From assembly GCA_016867335.1 (NCBI GenBank), contig VGJU01000011.1, positions 1 through 34,533 of the forward strand: a stretch of DNA of 34,533 bases, written 5' to 3'. Of this stretch, positions 22,762 to 30,838 are shown piece by piece (positions within the stretch are counted from its first letter, which is position 1; each line of letters begins with the position of its first letter). Source of the stretch: Candidatus Zixiibacteriota bacterium (GTDB taxonomy: Bacteria > JAAXHH01). The notes below the pieces were generated by a model, which saw nothing but the letters and a program-made list of their open reading frames with translations, searched no databases and was not told where the DNA came from. Position numbers and translations under genes: made by a program.

Positions 22762-24894
22762 TCACTCCAATTGATGATTCCAACAACGATATTTCAATTC
22801 ATGATTTGCCTGCAAACTTATCCAAGAGGCAGCCAGCATCTCAGCAGGATCACCTGTAGGCCGCTTGCCTTTTATCTGCTCTCCAAACACCCCCAGTTCG
22901 TTCGCATGCCCCATGCCGCCCGACGCCCACCGGACCTTACCATCCACCCTCAGCGTCTTGAAATCTACAATGTCAACTTGCTTATCGCCACAGAAAAGTT
23001 CCAGTCGCTCGCGCGGCACAGAAGGGCCACCGAAACTTGTATAGAGCAGTTGCCCCATCGTCTGATTCTCGTAGCGAATCTGAACCATGAAGTTGAACAG
23101 CCCCGCTTTCGTATCCCCATTCACCGGAAGCGACATCGCCTGGACATCAACAGGCATGGCGTCGGCAAAATAGTTCATCAGATCGAAGAAATGATCCGCC
23201 TCGCCAAGAAGCCTTCCCCCACCCTCCACTTCGTCTAAGGTCCAGTGCGAGTCGGGAAGATGCCGGATATTGACCGTATACCGCATAAAAATCGGCTGAC
23301 GCGCCACATGGCCCTTCGCCTTGCCCGCGATCTCCGAATATCGGCGGTTGTAACCGACCATAAAATGCACCCCGGTCTGCGTCACCGCGTCCCTGACCTG
23401 CTCCCATTCCTCCATGGTCATCGCCACGGGTTTTTCCATAAAGATATGCTTGCCGGCTCGCGCCGCCTCGACCGCAATCCGGGCATGTAGGTCGTGTCGC
23501 GTGGCGATCAGCACCATGTCGATATCCGGATCTTTGAGCACCTCCCGGTAGTCCGTCGTGATATAGTCGGCGGGGTACAGTTGCGCGGCGGATGCGGCGG
23601 TCATCCCGGTCGCCGAACACAGCGCCCGCAACCGAAACGCGGCATTCCGGCTTATATGCGGCACATGAACGTTACGGGTAAAATTGCCCACGCCGATGAC
23701 TCCCACTTCGATCCGTTGCTTTTCGGATGTTTTGGGACGCGTTTTGCAGGAAATCGTCGGCGCAATCGTCGTGTTTTGGGGATACGAAAGCAACATGGCG
23801 ACGGACTTCATCTGCCCGGACCGGATGCGATCGATGGCGGTCTGCGCCTCTTCCAGCGGCAAAATCGCGTCGATCAGTGGACCGACCTGAAGCCGCCCGT
23901 CTTCCATCAGCCGGAGCACTTCGGATAAGTTGCGCTTTTCATCCCACCGCACATACGCATACGGGTATGTCGTCCGGCCTTTTTCGTACGAATCGTCATA
24001 GCTTCCCGGCCCATAAGCGCGGGAAAATACGATATCCAGTTCGTTGAGAAAAAAAGGCATCCGCTCCAAGTCCATTTTTACGACACCGATAAACACGACG
24101 CGGCCTTGTTTGCGGGTCATCTTCATGGCGTTGTTGGCAATCGACGGATCCTGCGAAACCGCACAGACGACGGTTCTGTCCGCCCCTTTGCCACCGGTGA
24201 TGCGCAACACCGCCTGTACCGGGTCTTCCTCGCGTGCGTTTATCGTGTGGCGAATCCCCGCTTCTGCGGCCAACTCGGCACGGGATGCACTGACGTCAAT
24301 ACCCACAACCCGCGCGCCCGCGGCCAGTGCAAGCCGGGCCGCCATCTGACCGACCAGCCCCAGCCCATAGATGACGACCCACTCGCCGATTCGGCACTCG
24401 CTTCGGCGTATGCCCTGCAAGGCAATCGCGCCGACCGTCACAAACGAGGCGTCCGCCATGTCCACCCGGTCGGGCACCTTTACCACATGGTTGGCATAGG
24501 CCGACACCTGCTCCGCATGACCCTGCGCCGCAAATGCCACGCGGTCCCCCACCGCGACGTCCCGGATACGACTGCCTTTGTCGAGAACGACCCCCGTACC
24601 GCTGTAACCGATCAACCGATAGAGATAGAGTTCGTTTTTCATCGTGTCGAACGTCTCGCGGATATTGCCGGAAAAAACCAGATTCTTTACGGCCTGCCGC
24701 ATCCAGGGGTCTTCAACCGTTTGCTTCACTAATTCCAGCGGGGTCTTATTGATGGTACCCAGCTCCGTCCCGGAACTGATCAGCGAATAATGAGTGGAAA
24801 TCAGCACCTGATCGTCGTTCATGCCGGGGGTCGGCATGTCTTCAATCAGAATTTTTCCGCCTTTGTCGATCACTCGTCGAACCAGTTGTTTCAT
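22762..24894 (-). CDS. Fused zinc-free MDR dehydrogenase and Gfo/Idh/MocA oxidoreductase
   Basis: A 710-residue bi-domain protein. Residues 1 to about 355 form a medium-chain dehydrogenase: GroES-like part with SLISSGTELG in place of the zinc-binding cysteine motif, VGDRVAF, and the Rossmann loop GLGLVGQMAARLA. From about residue 375 a Gfo/Idh/MocA domain follows, with GVIGVGNFTRNVHVP, the EKP motif in IFMEKPVAMTMEEW and a C-terminal substrate domain. Both carry their cofactor motifs, so two linked redox steps on one sugar are plausible. The start at 24894 is preferred because AGAAGG lies five bases upstream. It follows the methyltransferase gene by ten bases. Fusions of this type are usual in surface-polysaccharide loci. 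Confidence 0.88.
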   Translation of the reverse strand: MKQLVRRVIDKGGKILIEDMPTPGMNDDQVLISTHYSLISSGTELGTINKTPLELVKQTVEDPWMRQAVKNLVFSGNIRETFDTMKNELYLYRLIGYSGTGVVLDKGSRIRDVAVGDRVAFAAQGHAEQVSAYANHVVKVPDRVDMADASFVTVGAIALQGIRRSECRIGEWVVIYGLGLVGQMAARLALAAGARVVGIDVSASRAELAAEAGIRHTINAREEDPVQAVLRITGGKGADRTVVCAVSQDPSIANNAMKMTRKQGRVVFIGVVKMDLERMPFFLNELDIVFSRAYGPGSYDDSYEKGRTTYPYAYVRWDEKRNLSEVLRLMEDGRLQVGPLIDAILPLEEAQTAIDRIRSGQMKSVAMLLSYPQNTTIAPTISCKTRPKTSEKQRIEVGVIGVGNFTRNVHVPHISRNAAFRLRALCSATGMTAASAAQLYPADYITTDYREVLKDPDIDMVLIATRHDLHARIAVEAARAGKHIFMEKPVAMTMEEWEQVRDAVTQTGVHFMVGYNRRYSEIAGKAKGHVARQPIFMRYTVNIRHLPDSHWTLDEVEGGGRLLGEADHFFDLMNYFADAMPVDVQAMSLPVNGDTKAGLFNFMVQIRYENQTMGQLLYTSFGGPSVPRERLELFCGDKQVDIVDFKTLRVDGKVRWASGGMGHANELGVFGEQIKGKRPTGDPAEMLAASWISLQANHELKYRCWNHQLE

Positions 24895-24904
24895 TATGGC
24901 CTTC

Positions 24905-25684
24905 TCAAGGTTTGCAGGCGACGGCCAGGACGCCCGCACCCTTTTCGGGGCGACTGTTTTTGCCGAAAGAGGAAAGGAGATTCAGAAAGGGGAAGACCAA
25001 CGCATAAAAATATCTGTTCTTCATCTCGGCTCGCGTGATCCAGTAGGAGATATTGTTGGTAAGCGTCTCGATCCATCCGTATGTATAGTAAATTTCTCGA
25101 ATCTCAAAGCCCGCCTGCCGCAACTTCTCCTCAAGCTGTTCCCTGGTATAGCCGGGCCGGAAATGCCCTTCTACATAAAAATTCTCCGCCCAACCAAAGA
25201 AATACCATCGGCGGTACAACCCCGGAACATGGATGATCAACTCGCCACCGGGGGTCAGTGCCTGATAAAACCGCCGCAACACATTGTCGTCATCCTCAAT
25301 ATGTTCAAGATTGTCCACCGAGAGAATCAGGTCGAATCGTTCGGACGTGTCCATCGTCGTAAGGTCTACATGCTCGAAACGACAGTTGTCCAATCCTGTG
25401 GCCCGAACGATCTGCGTGTTGGTCTCCAACAGGGCATCGTCGATATCGACGCCGGTGACCATACCCTGTGGGAGCCGTTTGGCGAGTTCAAACGTAAAGA
25501 TGCCCGGCCCGCAGCCTGCGTCAAGCGCATGACGGTATTTGTCGGTAATCAGCGGTAGAACCCGTCGTGCCCGGATGCGAAGTCCGTTGATCGGCACGCC
25601 GAAGAGCTTGACATAGAGGCGTTCCGGCGCTGAAAGCCGATCACTCAAAGTCAGTTCAATTCCAAGCGGCATGGCGTCGTCCAT
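24905..25684 (-). CDS. Class I SAM-dependent methyltransferase
   Basis: A 259-residue methyltransferase. Motif I is HALDAGCGPGIFTFELA near residue 52, followed by the acidic GVDID (motif II), DLILSVDNLEHIED (motif IV) and LTPGGELIIHVPG (motif V). The C terminus has a hydrophobic stretch (FYALVFPFLNLLSSFG) that may touch the membrane. Methyl acceptor unknown; the place between glycan genes suggests a sugar or lipid-linked intermediate. No strong ribosome site precedes the ATG at 25684, and an internal ATG 12 bases later is possible. Confidence 0.83.
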   Translation of the reverse strand: MDDAMPLGIELTLSDRLSAPERLYVKLFGVPINGLRIRARRVLPLITDKYRHALDAGCGPGIFTFELAKRLPQGMVTGVDIDDALLETNTQIVRATGLDNCRFEHVDLTTMDTSERFDLILSVDNLEHIEDDDNVLRRFYQALTPGGELIIHVPGLYRRWYFFGWAENFYVEGHFRPGYTREQLEEKLRQAGFEIREIYYTYGWIETLTNNISYWITRAEMKNRYFYALVFPFLNLLSSFGKNSRPEKGAGVLAVACKP

Positions 25685-25744
25685 TGTTAAGCAACTGAGT
25701 TCCCGGTCCGCGCGTTATCTCGGCATGCGGTCAGTCCGTCCCTT

Positions 25745-26758
25745 TTACCAGCGGGCATCCGGGTTTTTTCTGAAAATCATTGCTAAATTTTTTTCCCTCG
25801 TTGACACATCGATATTTTTGAACCGGTTAAGAAAATAATACGGAATCGTCACCGGAGAGGTCATGACATGCCCCCAGTGAACCCCGCCTGTCATCCAGTA
25901 TCCGCCATATATCCAGTGCCGCGTACCCTGCTCTTTTTTGCCAAAGGCGATAAACCCTTCCTCGGCGAATAATTTCTGGATGGTCTCAGGGTGGTACAGT
26001 ATGGGAAATGTATAGTCATCCACCGACCATCGAAGACAGGATGCAAAAGTGGGCTGGGTGAACGAACAGTAAATTACTGTATCTTTGTGAATTACTCGTT
26101 TTATCGATCCGAGAAATTTCCTAATATCGCTGCAGAAATTAATGCAGTGTCTCAGCAGAACAATATCAAACGTGTCATCCACAATCTTTGAAAGATCATC
26201 GGAGTTGAAGTCGAATTTAATCGCCTCAAGGCCAAGTATATTACGCATTCTTTCAGCGCTGACCTGACTGTATTCCGTAACGACCCATTTTCTGGAAACA
26301 GGCGATAGCTCCTTGGCAAAATAACCTGGCCCCCCGCTTATTTCTATAACCTTTTTATCCTTGAGCAATACACCCCATCCGTTCAATTCATCCTGAACAT
26401 ATTCCGATTCGCCTTCCCATTTGGTTCCCTTGGAGGAAAGATTGTAACCTCCTCTTATACTTTGATCTTCGTCCAGATAATAATCATAGATATTTCCTTT
26501 TTCCCAGTGGCCAAGGACATAATATAACTTTGACCGTATTTCCCTGGGGTTCAAACTATTTTTCGAATCAAACCTTCCAAACAACCACTGGACCCACCGG
26601 GGAATAAACTCAAGTGGGAATCTGTCTCTTAAATTTCGAACGATATTCCTGCAGTTATTGCAGGACAGCCAGATATGTTTGTAAGTGATTATTTCGGTGG
26701 CTTCGTTTCCCCCGCAAAATCGACAACAGAACGAACTTTCTTTAGGCGTCTGACGCAT
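25745..26758 (-). CDS. Zinc-ribbon containing SAM-dependent methyltransferase
   Basis: A 337-residue protein. The N-terminal CRFCGG and LSCNNC form a four-cysteine zinc ribbon, as in many sugar C- or O-methyltransferases. The SAM motif KVIEISGGPGYFAKELS lies near the middle, followed by FDIVLLRHCINF and a beta-strand IYCSFTQPTF. The start at 26758 is chosen because AGAGAGGA lies upstream; an in-frame ATG at 26821 would add 21 residues and has no ribosome site. It is AT-rich. Upstream lies the mobile-element region, so its link to the promoter of the locus may be broken. Confidence 0.72.
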   Translation of the reverse strand: MRQTPKESSFCCRFCGGNEATEIITYKHIWLSCNNCRNIVRNLRDRFPLEFIPRWVQWLFGRFDSKNSLNPREIRSKLYYVLGHWEKGNIYDYYLDEDQSIRGGYNLSSKGTKWEGESEYVQDELNGWGVLLKDKKVIEISGGPGYFAKELSPVSRKWVVTEYSQVSAERMRNILGLEAIKFDFNSDDLSKIVDDTFDIVLLRHCINFCSDIRKFLGSIKRVIHKDTVIYCSFTQPTFASCLRWSVDDYTFPILYHPETIQKLFAEEGFIAFGKKEQGTRHWIYGGYWMTGGVHWGHVMTSPVTIPYYFLNRFKNIDVSTREKNLAMIFRKNPDARW

Positions 26759-26898
26759 GTTGCCTGGTCCTCTCTCTGGAAATCCTTGGTCCTTTTGTAA
26801 TTGATTTAGGATAGGGTTCATTTCAAAGTGCCGGATAGTTTAGCGAATTCATAACCACTAGCTGTCCGATGATTTGGAGGTACATATGACCAAGCAGG

Positions 26899-27031
26899 AA
26901 TTGAAGCCTTCCCCGCAGCCATCCGAAGGCAGCTTTACGCCTTCCACCTGCGGGGAGTACGCTTGCCCGTAGTACCGCAAGCTATCTTCGACAGCAAGGA
27001 GTAGGCGCTCTTGCGGCCGTTCTGCCGCAAG
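26899..27031 (+). repeat. Two-hairpin repeat, copy R1 (diverged)
   Basis: Hairpin I: CCCCGCAG (26911-26918) pairs with CTGCGGGG (26948-26955), and inside it GAAGGC (26925-26930) pairs with GCCTTC (26939-26944). A second hairpin, CTTGCGGC/GCCGCAAG (27010-27031), is followed by ATATG. The leading ATTGAAGCC is shared with copy R3. The sequence differs from copies R2 and R3 but paired bases change together. Confidence 0.6.
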
Positions 27032-27062
27032 ATATGTTGATGGTTTGGAGTTCGCTCGTTTA

Positions 27063-27172
27063 CCCCGCAGCCATTGCGCAGCAATCGAAGCATCTTCACG
27101 CTTCTACCTGCGGGGAGTCGTTGGTCTTGCAACTTGTTGCAAGATATGCACTCGCTGTTCTGTTCATGGACT
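27063..27172 (+). repeat. Two-hairpin repeat, copy R2, at the 5' end of the ISKra4-like gene
   Basis: Hairpin I: CCCCGCAG (27063-27070) with CTGCGGGG (27108-27115), inner GAAGC/GCTTC and ATTGC/GCAAT (27073-27085). Hairpin II is the perfect palindrome CTTGCAACTTGTTGCAAG (27126-27143). Near-identity with copy R3 runs from about 27064 to the transposase start codon context at 27172. Confidence 0.75.
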
Positions 27173-28340
27173 TAGTCTCCAAACGCTACGACGCGCTCAA
27201 GGCGCTGGAACGACACGACAACTTCTACGACTACGAGAAAGAGTTCGAGCAAATCTGGCTGGACACAGGAAAAGAAGTGCTCGAACGAAATCTCGGCGAG
27301 ACCCCCCAGGAGCGGCGTAAAAAAAAGCATCGAAACCAGATTCGGCCCCATAGCCCTTTCACACCAACATGCGTACTGCAAGAAGGGCAAAGGGGTTAGG
27401 CTTTCTCCATACTTGCAGGAACTTGTCGTCTATGCCGGTCATCTGGATGTCTATGCGCGCGCAGAACAGATGCTGGAGAAGTTTCTCAGGGTGCGTCCCG
27501 GCGTTTCTACGGTGTACCGGGTGACCAATCGCTAGGCAAAGCCATAGAAGAACCGCGCTACGAAAGCGCCCCGCCCCTTGCGGTCGAAGCCGCAGAAGTG
27601 ATCTACGCCGAGGTGGACGGCAGCATGATCCTGACCGACGACGGATGGCGCGAAGTCAAGCTGGGAAGGGTCTTTGGCAGTGCCGACATCGCGCAGGGCA
27701 AGGCAAAAGAGCGGGGACAGGGGATCGAAAAGTCGTGCTATGCGGCCCATCTGGGCGGGCATCAGGTCTTCTGCCAGCGCATGGCTGCCTTGATCGAGCC
27801 TTATCGCCCCCTTGACGACCGGCTGATCTTTCTGTCCGACGGGGCACGCTGGATAGAAAAGTGGATCACCAAGACCTATCCCAACGCCACACAGATTCTC
27901 GACTTCTACCATGCCGTATCACACCTTTCGGCCTTCTCAGAAGACGTCTTTGCCGACAAGCTACAAAGACAGCTATGGGTAGAGGAGCAAAAAACCCTCC
28001 TGCTGGAAGCAAAACTCGAAACCCTGATCGCCGCCATAAGAAAGGTACGCCGAAACCGGAGCAAAACCCTAAAGCAAAAGGCTAGGACCCTCATCGGCTA
28101 TTACCTTGAAAACAGAACCCGCATGGCCTATGACCACTACCTTGAAAAAGGCTACTACATCGGCTCAGGAGCCATCGAGTCCGCTCACAGAACCGTCGTG
28201 CATCGAAGATAAACTTGCCGGACAGCGGATGGACAGACCTCGGTGCAGAAAACGTCCTCAATCTGCGCGTCTGCGCCATGAGCGACAGATGGCAGCTTGT
28301 CGTCGATCTCATCAAACAAAATTACGCCACAGCCGCATAA
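27166..28340 (+). pseudogene. ISKra4-like transposase, multiply frameshifted
   Basis: Translation from the ATG at 27166 gives MDLVSKRYDALKALERHDNF, then the frame changes at the A8 run near 27312-27319. It continues as FGPIALSHQHAYCKKGKG to a stop at 27532-27534 caused by one missing base. A third frame, 27535-28212, carries the catalytic core: VIYAEVDGSMILTDDGWREVKLG, LIFLSDGARWIEKW, ILDFYHAVSHLSAF and YYIGSGAIESAHR. Two further shifts follow before WTDLGAENVLNLRVCAM and the TAA at 28338. Together the pieces make a nearly full DDE transposase of ISKra4 type (ISLre2 is less likely). It cannot be active. Confidence 0.8.
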
Positions 28341-28344
28341 CAAC

Positions 28345-28455
28345 GCTCGGCACTTTGAAATGCACCCCTTTCAAGATCGCCTTGCGATACCTCGGAATCC
28401 ACACAATATGATACAGGTGGTAGTACGCCCCGTGAGCGCTGAAGCGCAGTTCCAT
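28345..28455 (-). pseudogene. N-terminal remnant of IS200/IS605-like TnpA
   Basis: From the ATG at 28455 the minus strand reads MELRFSAHGAYYHLYHIVWI then PRYRKAILKG, the N-terminal strand and first catalytic-histidine region of Y1 HUH transposases of the IS200 type. The reading then runs into the antisense of the ISKra4-like 3' end and stops, so the catalytic tyrosine half is missing. The start is intact and the upstream side keeps a hairpin, so only one end of the element survived. Confidence 0.6.
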
Positions 28456-28480
28456 CGATCTTCCTTGGGGGAAAGGTGGC

Positions 28481-28510
28481 GGTATCTATCATGGACGCTC
28501 ATAAGATACC
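28481..28510 (-). repeat. Hairpin in the leader of the IS200-like remnant
   Basis: GGTATCT (28481-28487) pairs perfectly with AGATACC (28504-28510), with an inner ATG/CAT pair. It lies 26 bases upstream of the TnpA start. IS200 elements carry a leader hairpin and a subterminal hairpin recognised by TnpA, and either could be represented. The remaining sequence to 28596 holds no gene. Confidence 0.5.
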
Positions 28511-28596
28511 CCACGCTATCACCCCGTCAAGGGAACGCCTTCACTTACGGGTTTACGTCCGTGATCCTCGGCTTTTAGGGCTTAATAAGATTCGTT

Positions 28597-29340
28597 TTAC
28601 TTGACAGCCTTAATCATAAGATGCCAGCCCATATACTTGCCCAGTAACTTCTTAATCCCCATAGGAACGAAATAATTGATCCGCCCCCAACCTGTCCCGA
28701 ACAGATAGTCCACGCTGATTTCAGTTCGAGAATAGTCTTTGAAAAGTTGTCTCGCCTCCTGTCTTGAATAAGCTCTTTCTACCGGACATGGGTCTTCCCG
28801 ACGTCCATCGAATTGAGTAAACGTGACAAGATGCGCCAGATAATTTAAAGCATGACGATGGTATAACATTATAAGAGCTACCCCGCCTTTTTTGAGAACA
28901 CGATACACCTCGTTGACGGCTTTCTGTGTGTCCGGTGTGTGATGCAGAACTCCAAAACTATATACGATATCAAAAGTTTCGTCATCAAATCCCAGGGCTT
29001 CCGCATTGCCCACCATAATGGTTGCGGGTAAACCATAAAAGGCCAGACGGGCGCTTGTCGCCTCCACGCTTTTTTCTGTTAAATCTACCCCTGTCACTTC
29101 ATACCCAAGTTCACATAGCACTTGCGTGTCAACTCCTAAACCCAGCCCTATTTCCAGCGCCTTACCATTCTTTTTGATGTCTTTCAGTTTACCAAGTTCT
29201 CTTGGTATGTGATAATGATAGCGATAGCGGATTCCCTTGCTTTCCTCGAAGTATTCTATCGAGAGATACTGCGATTCAGTGTATTCATCTCCACACAAGT
29301 TTCGATTCCAGAAATCATGGACATCCTTGACCGTAGCCAT
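28597..29340 (-). CDS. Class I SAM-dependent methyltransferase
   Basis: A 247-residue methyltransferase of the UbiE/COQ5 or Methyltransf_11 type. Motif I is KALEIGLGLGVDTQVLCELG near residue 60, GVDLTEKSV is motif II, and DIVYSFGVLHHTPDTQKAVNEVYRVLKKGG covers motifs IV-VI. The ATG at 29340 follows GGGGGAA by about eight bases; an in-frame start at 29376 is less supported. Acceptor unknown. It lies 52 bases downstream of the six-hairpin-like gene, probably in one transcript, and the IS debris begins immediately after it. Confidence 0.82.
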   Translation of the reverse strand: MATVKDVHDFWNRNLCGDEYTESQYLSIEYFEESKGIRYRYHYHIPRELGKLKDIKKNGKALEIGLGLGVDTQVLCELGYEVTGVDLTEKSVEATSARLAFYGLPATIMVGNAEALGFDDETFDIVYSFGVLHHTPDTQKAVNEVYRVLKKGGVALIMLYHRHALNYLAHLVTFTQFDGRREDPCPVERAYSRQEARQLFKDYSRTEISVDYLFGTGWGRINYFVPMGIKKLLGKYMGWHLMIKAVK

Positions 29341-29391
29341 TCTGTGGTTCCCCCAATGGATCTGTAAGAAAAACACTGGTGTCCTATAAAA

Positions 29392-30591
29392 TCAGGCGCT
29401 GTTATGGTGTTCATTCAAAGCCCACCCCGCCAGTGCCCGCGTCATCCATGCGTTGCACCAGCGCATGAGGCTGTAGTCCCATGTCATCCAACGCCCCTGC
29501 CGATAGCGGAAATCGCGCGTTTTCGGACGATATAGATGCGTTATAGTCCAATCCGCGATGAGCCGCGCTTGATCGTGGTATTCCGGTCGATGCCGACCGG
29601 CCTTGGCAAAAGAGATGATCCCCTGCGCCGAGCCGTGTACATCATGTGGGTATTTACGGTCGTTCATCCAGCGCGGTGCACCGTCCGCCTCAAAAAGATG
29701 AGCCTGGTAGTAGCGCAAACCATCCCAGTAGACGGAAAGAAACCGGTCATCACCGGTCTCCTCGCAGTACTCCAGAATCCCGTCCACGATCCCGCCGGTA
29801 TGGTAGTTGTCGTGCCGGATCGGTGATTTGCCTTTGGGATGGGTGTAGTACCAGGCATTGTAGTCCGTGCGTCTGTTGATGGTAAACGCCACCTGTTTCT
29901 GAGCGATGTCTTTAAGACGTCGTTCTCCGGTCTCCTTCCATACCTTCGCCAGCAGAGCCGCAGACATCACCTGTACATTGAGGACAATAAAACCGGTTTC
30001 CGTAAGCAGATAGGAAATCGCACGTTCCTCCGCTGTCTCGTGCTGGACCGGAAGATCGGTCGTGATAAACTCGGCCACCGAACACGCCGCGTCGAGATAC
30101 CGGGCATCCTGCGTCACCCGGTAGGCGTGGACAAGCGCCTCACCGACAAAGACCGTCACCACGATATTGGGTGCATAGCGCCACTGCAGAAACGGGGGGA
30201 GTTCCTGCCAGATAAAATTGTATCCCCAGCAAAACCGTTTTTGATCCGGACTCGGATGCTCCAACAGCCAGTCCAGCAAAGCACGCGCTTCAGTCAGATA
30301 CTCCGGCTGGCCGGTCCGCTGGTAAAGAAACAGATACGCCCTTGCAAACAGCGCAATACCTTTGGGGTTGCGCGATTTCTTCACGCCGAGCCACGGACGC
30401 ACATGAAAGGGACAGCGCATGACGGACTGAATATAGATCAGCCGTAGCCATGGGTTGTCAAAACTGAGGAATTCGAGAACGGGGCTGTTGAGCGCGTCGA
30501 ATTTTCCGTACCCGGCATAATCCTGTTCGCGGCAGGAGGTTAGGGTATCGCGCAAAACATGGTCACAGTCTGTTTTTCCGGTAACCGGCAC
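29392..30591 (-). CDS. Predicted (alpha/alpha)6-barrel protein of a polysaccharide locus
   Basis: A 399-residue soluble protein without signal peptide. The sequence alternates helical pairs with aromatic and WxxxR-rich turns (PKGIALFARAYLFLYQRTGQPEYLTEARALLDWLL, YAPNIVVTVFVGEALVHAYRVTQDARYLDAACSVAEFI, YHTGGIVDGILEYCEETGDDRF), as in six-hairpin glycosidases and epimerases. The N-terminal YAGYGKFDALNSPVLEFL is distinctive. I cannot assign a reaction. Proteins of this kind recur in surface-glycan loci and have sometimes been given misleading database names. The GTG at 30591 has GGAGG four bases upstream, which is close but usable. Repeat copy R3 lies directly upstream, between it and the asnB-like gene. 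Confidence 0.6.
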   Translation of the reverse strand: MPVTGKTDCDHVLRDTLTSCREQDYAGYGKFDALNSPVLEFLSFDNPWLRLIYIQSVMRCPFHVRPWLGVKKSRNPKGIALFARAYLFLYQRTGQPEYLTEARALLDWLLEHPSPDQKRFCWGYNFIWQELPPFLQWRYAPNIVVTVFVGEALVHAYRVTQDARYLDAACSVAEFITTDLPVQHETAEERAISYLLTETGFIVLNVQVMSAALLAKVWKETGERRLKDIAQKQVAFTINRRTDYNAWYYTHPKGKSPIRHDNYHTGGIVDGILEYCEETGDDRFLSVYWDGLRYYQAHLFEADGAPRWMNDRKYPHDVHGSAQGIISFAKAGRHRPEYHDQARLIADWTITHLYRPKTRDFRYRQGRWMTWDYSLMRWCNAWMTRALAGWALNEHHNSA

Positions 30592-30646
30592 ATCGCCTCC
30601 GGTGAGTTGCAGCGGTGCCTATGTTCCACAGACGCCGCACAGGTAC

Positions 30647-30796
30647 TCCATGAACAGAACAGCGAGTGCATACCTTGCAACAAGCTGCAAGACCAAATAC
30701 ACCTTACAGCAAGCTGCAAGACCAAATACACCCCGCAGGTAGAAGCGTGAGGATGCTTCGATTGCTGCGCAATGGCTGCGCGGGAGGCTTCAATCC
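30647..30796 (-). repeat. Two-hairpin repeat, copy R3, inverted relative to R2
   Basis: Read on the minus strand it begins ATTGAAGCC, contains GCAGCCATTGCGCAGCAAT, GAAGC/GCTTC and CTGCGGGG as in R2, and ends in the same GCACTCGCTGTTCTGTTC followed by ATGGA. Hairpin II is present twice in tandem (unit of about 31 bases around TTTGGTCTTGCAGCTTG). It sits between the asnB-like gene and the six-hairpin-like gene, with no transposase attached. Confidence 0.75.
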
Positions 30797-30811
30797 TGCC
30801 CAACTGTGTGT

Positions 30812-30833
30812 CATTCCCGCGAAAGCGGAAATG
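30812..30833. repeat. Short palindromic repeat after the asnB-like gene
   Basis: CATTCCCGC, loop GAAA, GCGGAAATG: a nine-base imperfect stem starting five bases after the stop of the asnB-like gene. It resembles the dispersed CATTCCCGCGAAAGCGGG-type palindromes common in bacterial genomes. There is no U-tract, so it is not a classical terminator, but it could protect the transcript end. Confidence 0.5.
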
Positions 30834-30838
30834 ATGCC

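Noticed and set aside
22744-22763. ACCGTT/AACGGT hairpin followed by TTTTC as a terminator
   Set aside because: The stem has only six pairs and the T-run is on the plus-strand side, where no gene ends; on the minus strand no U-tract follows.
26899-27172. CRISPR-like array because of repeated CCCCGCAG/CTGCGGGG
   Set aside because: There are no regularly spaced identical repeats or unique spacers, and no cas genes; these are dispersed hairpin repeats.
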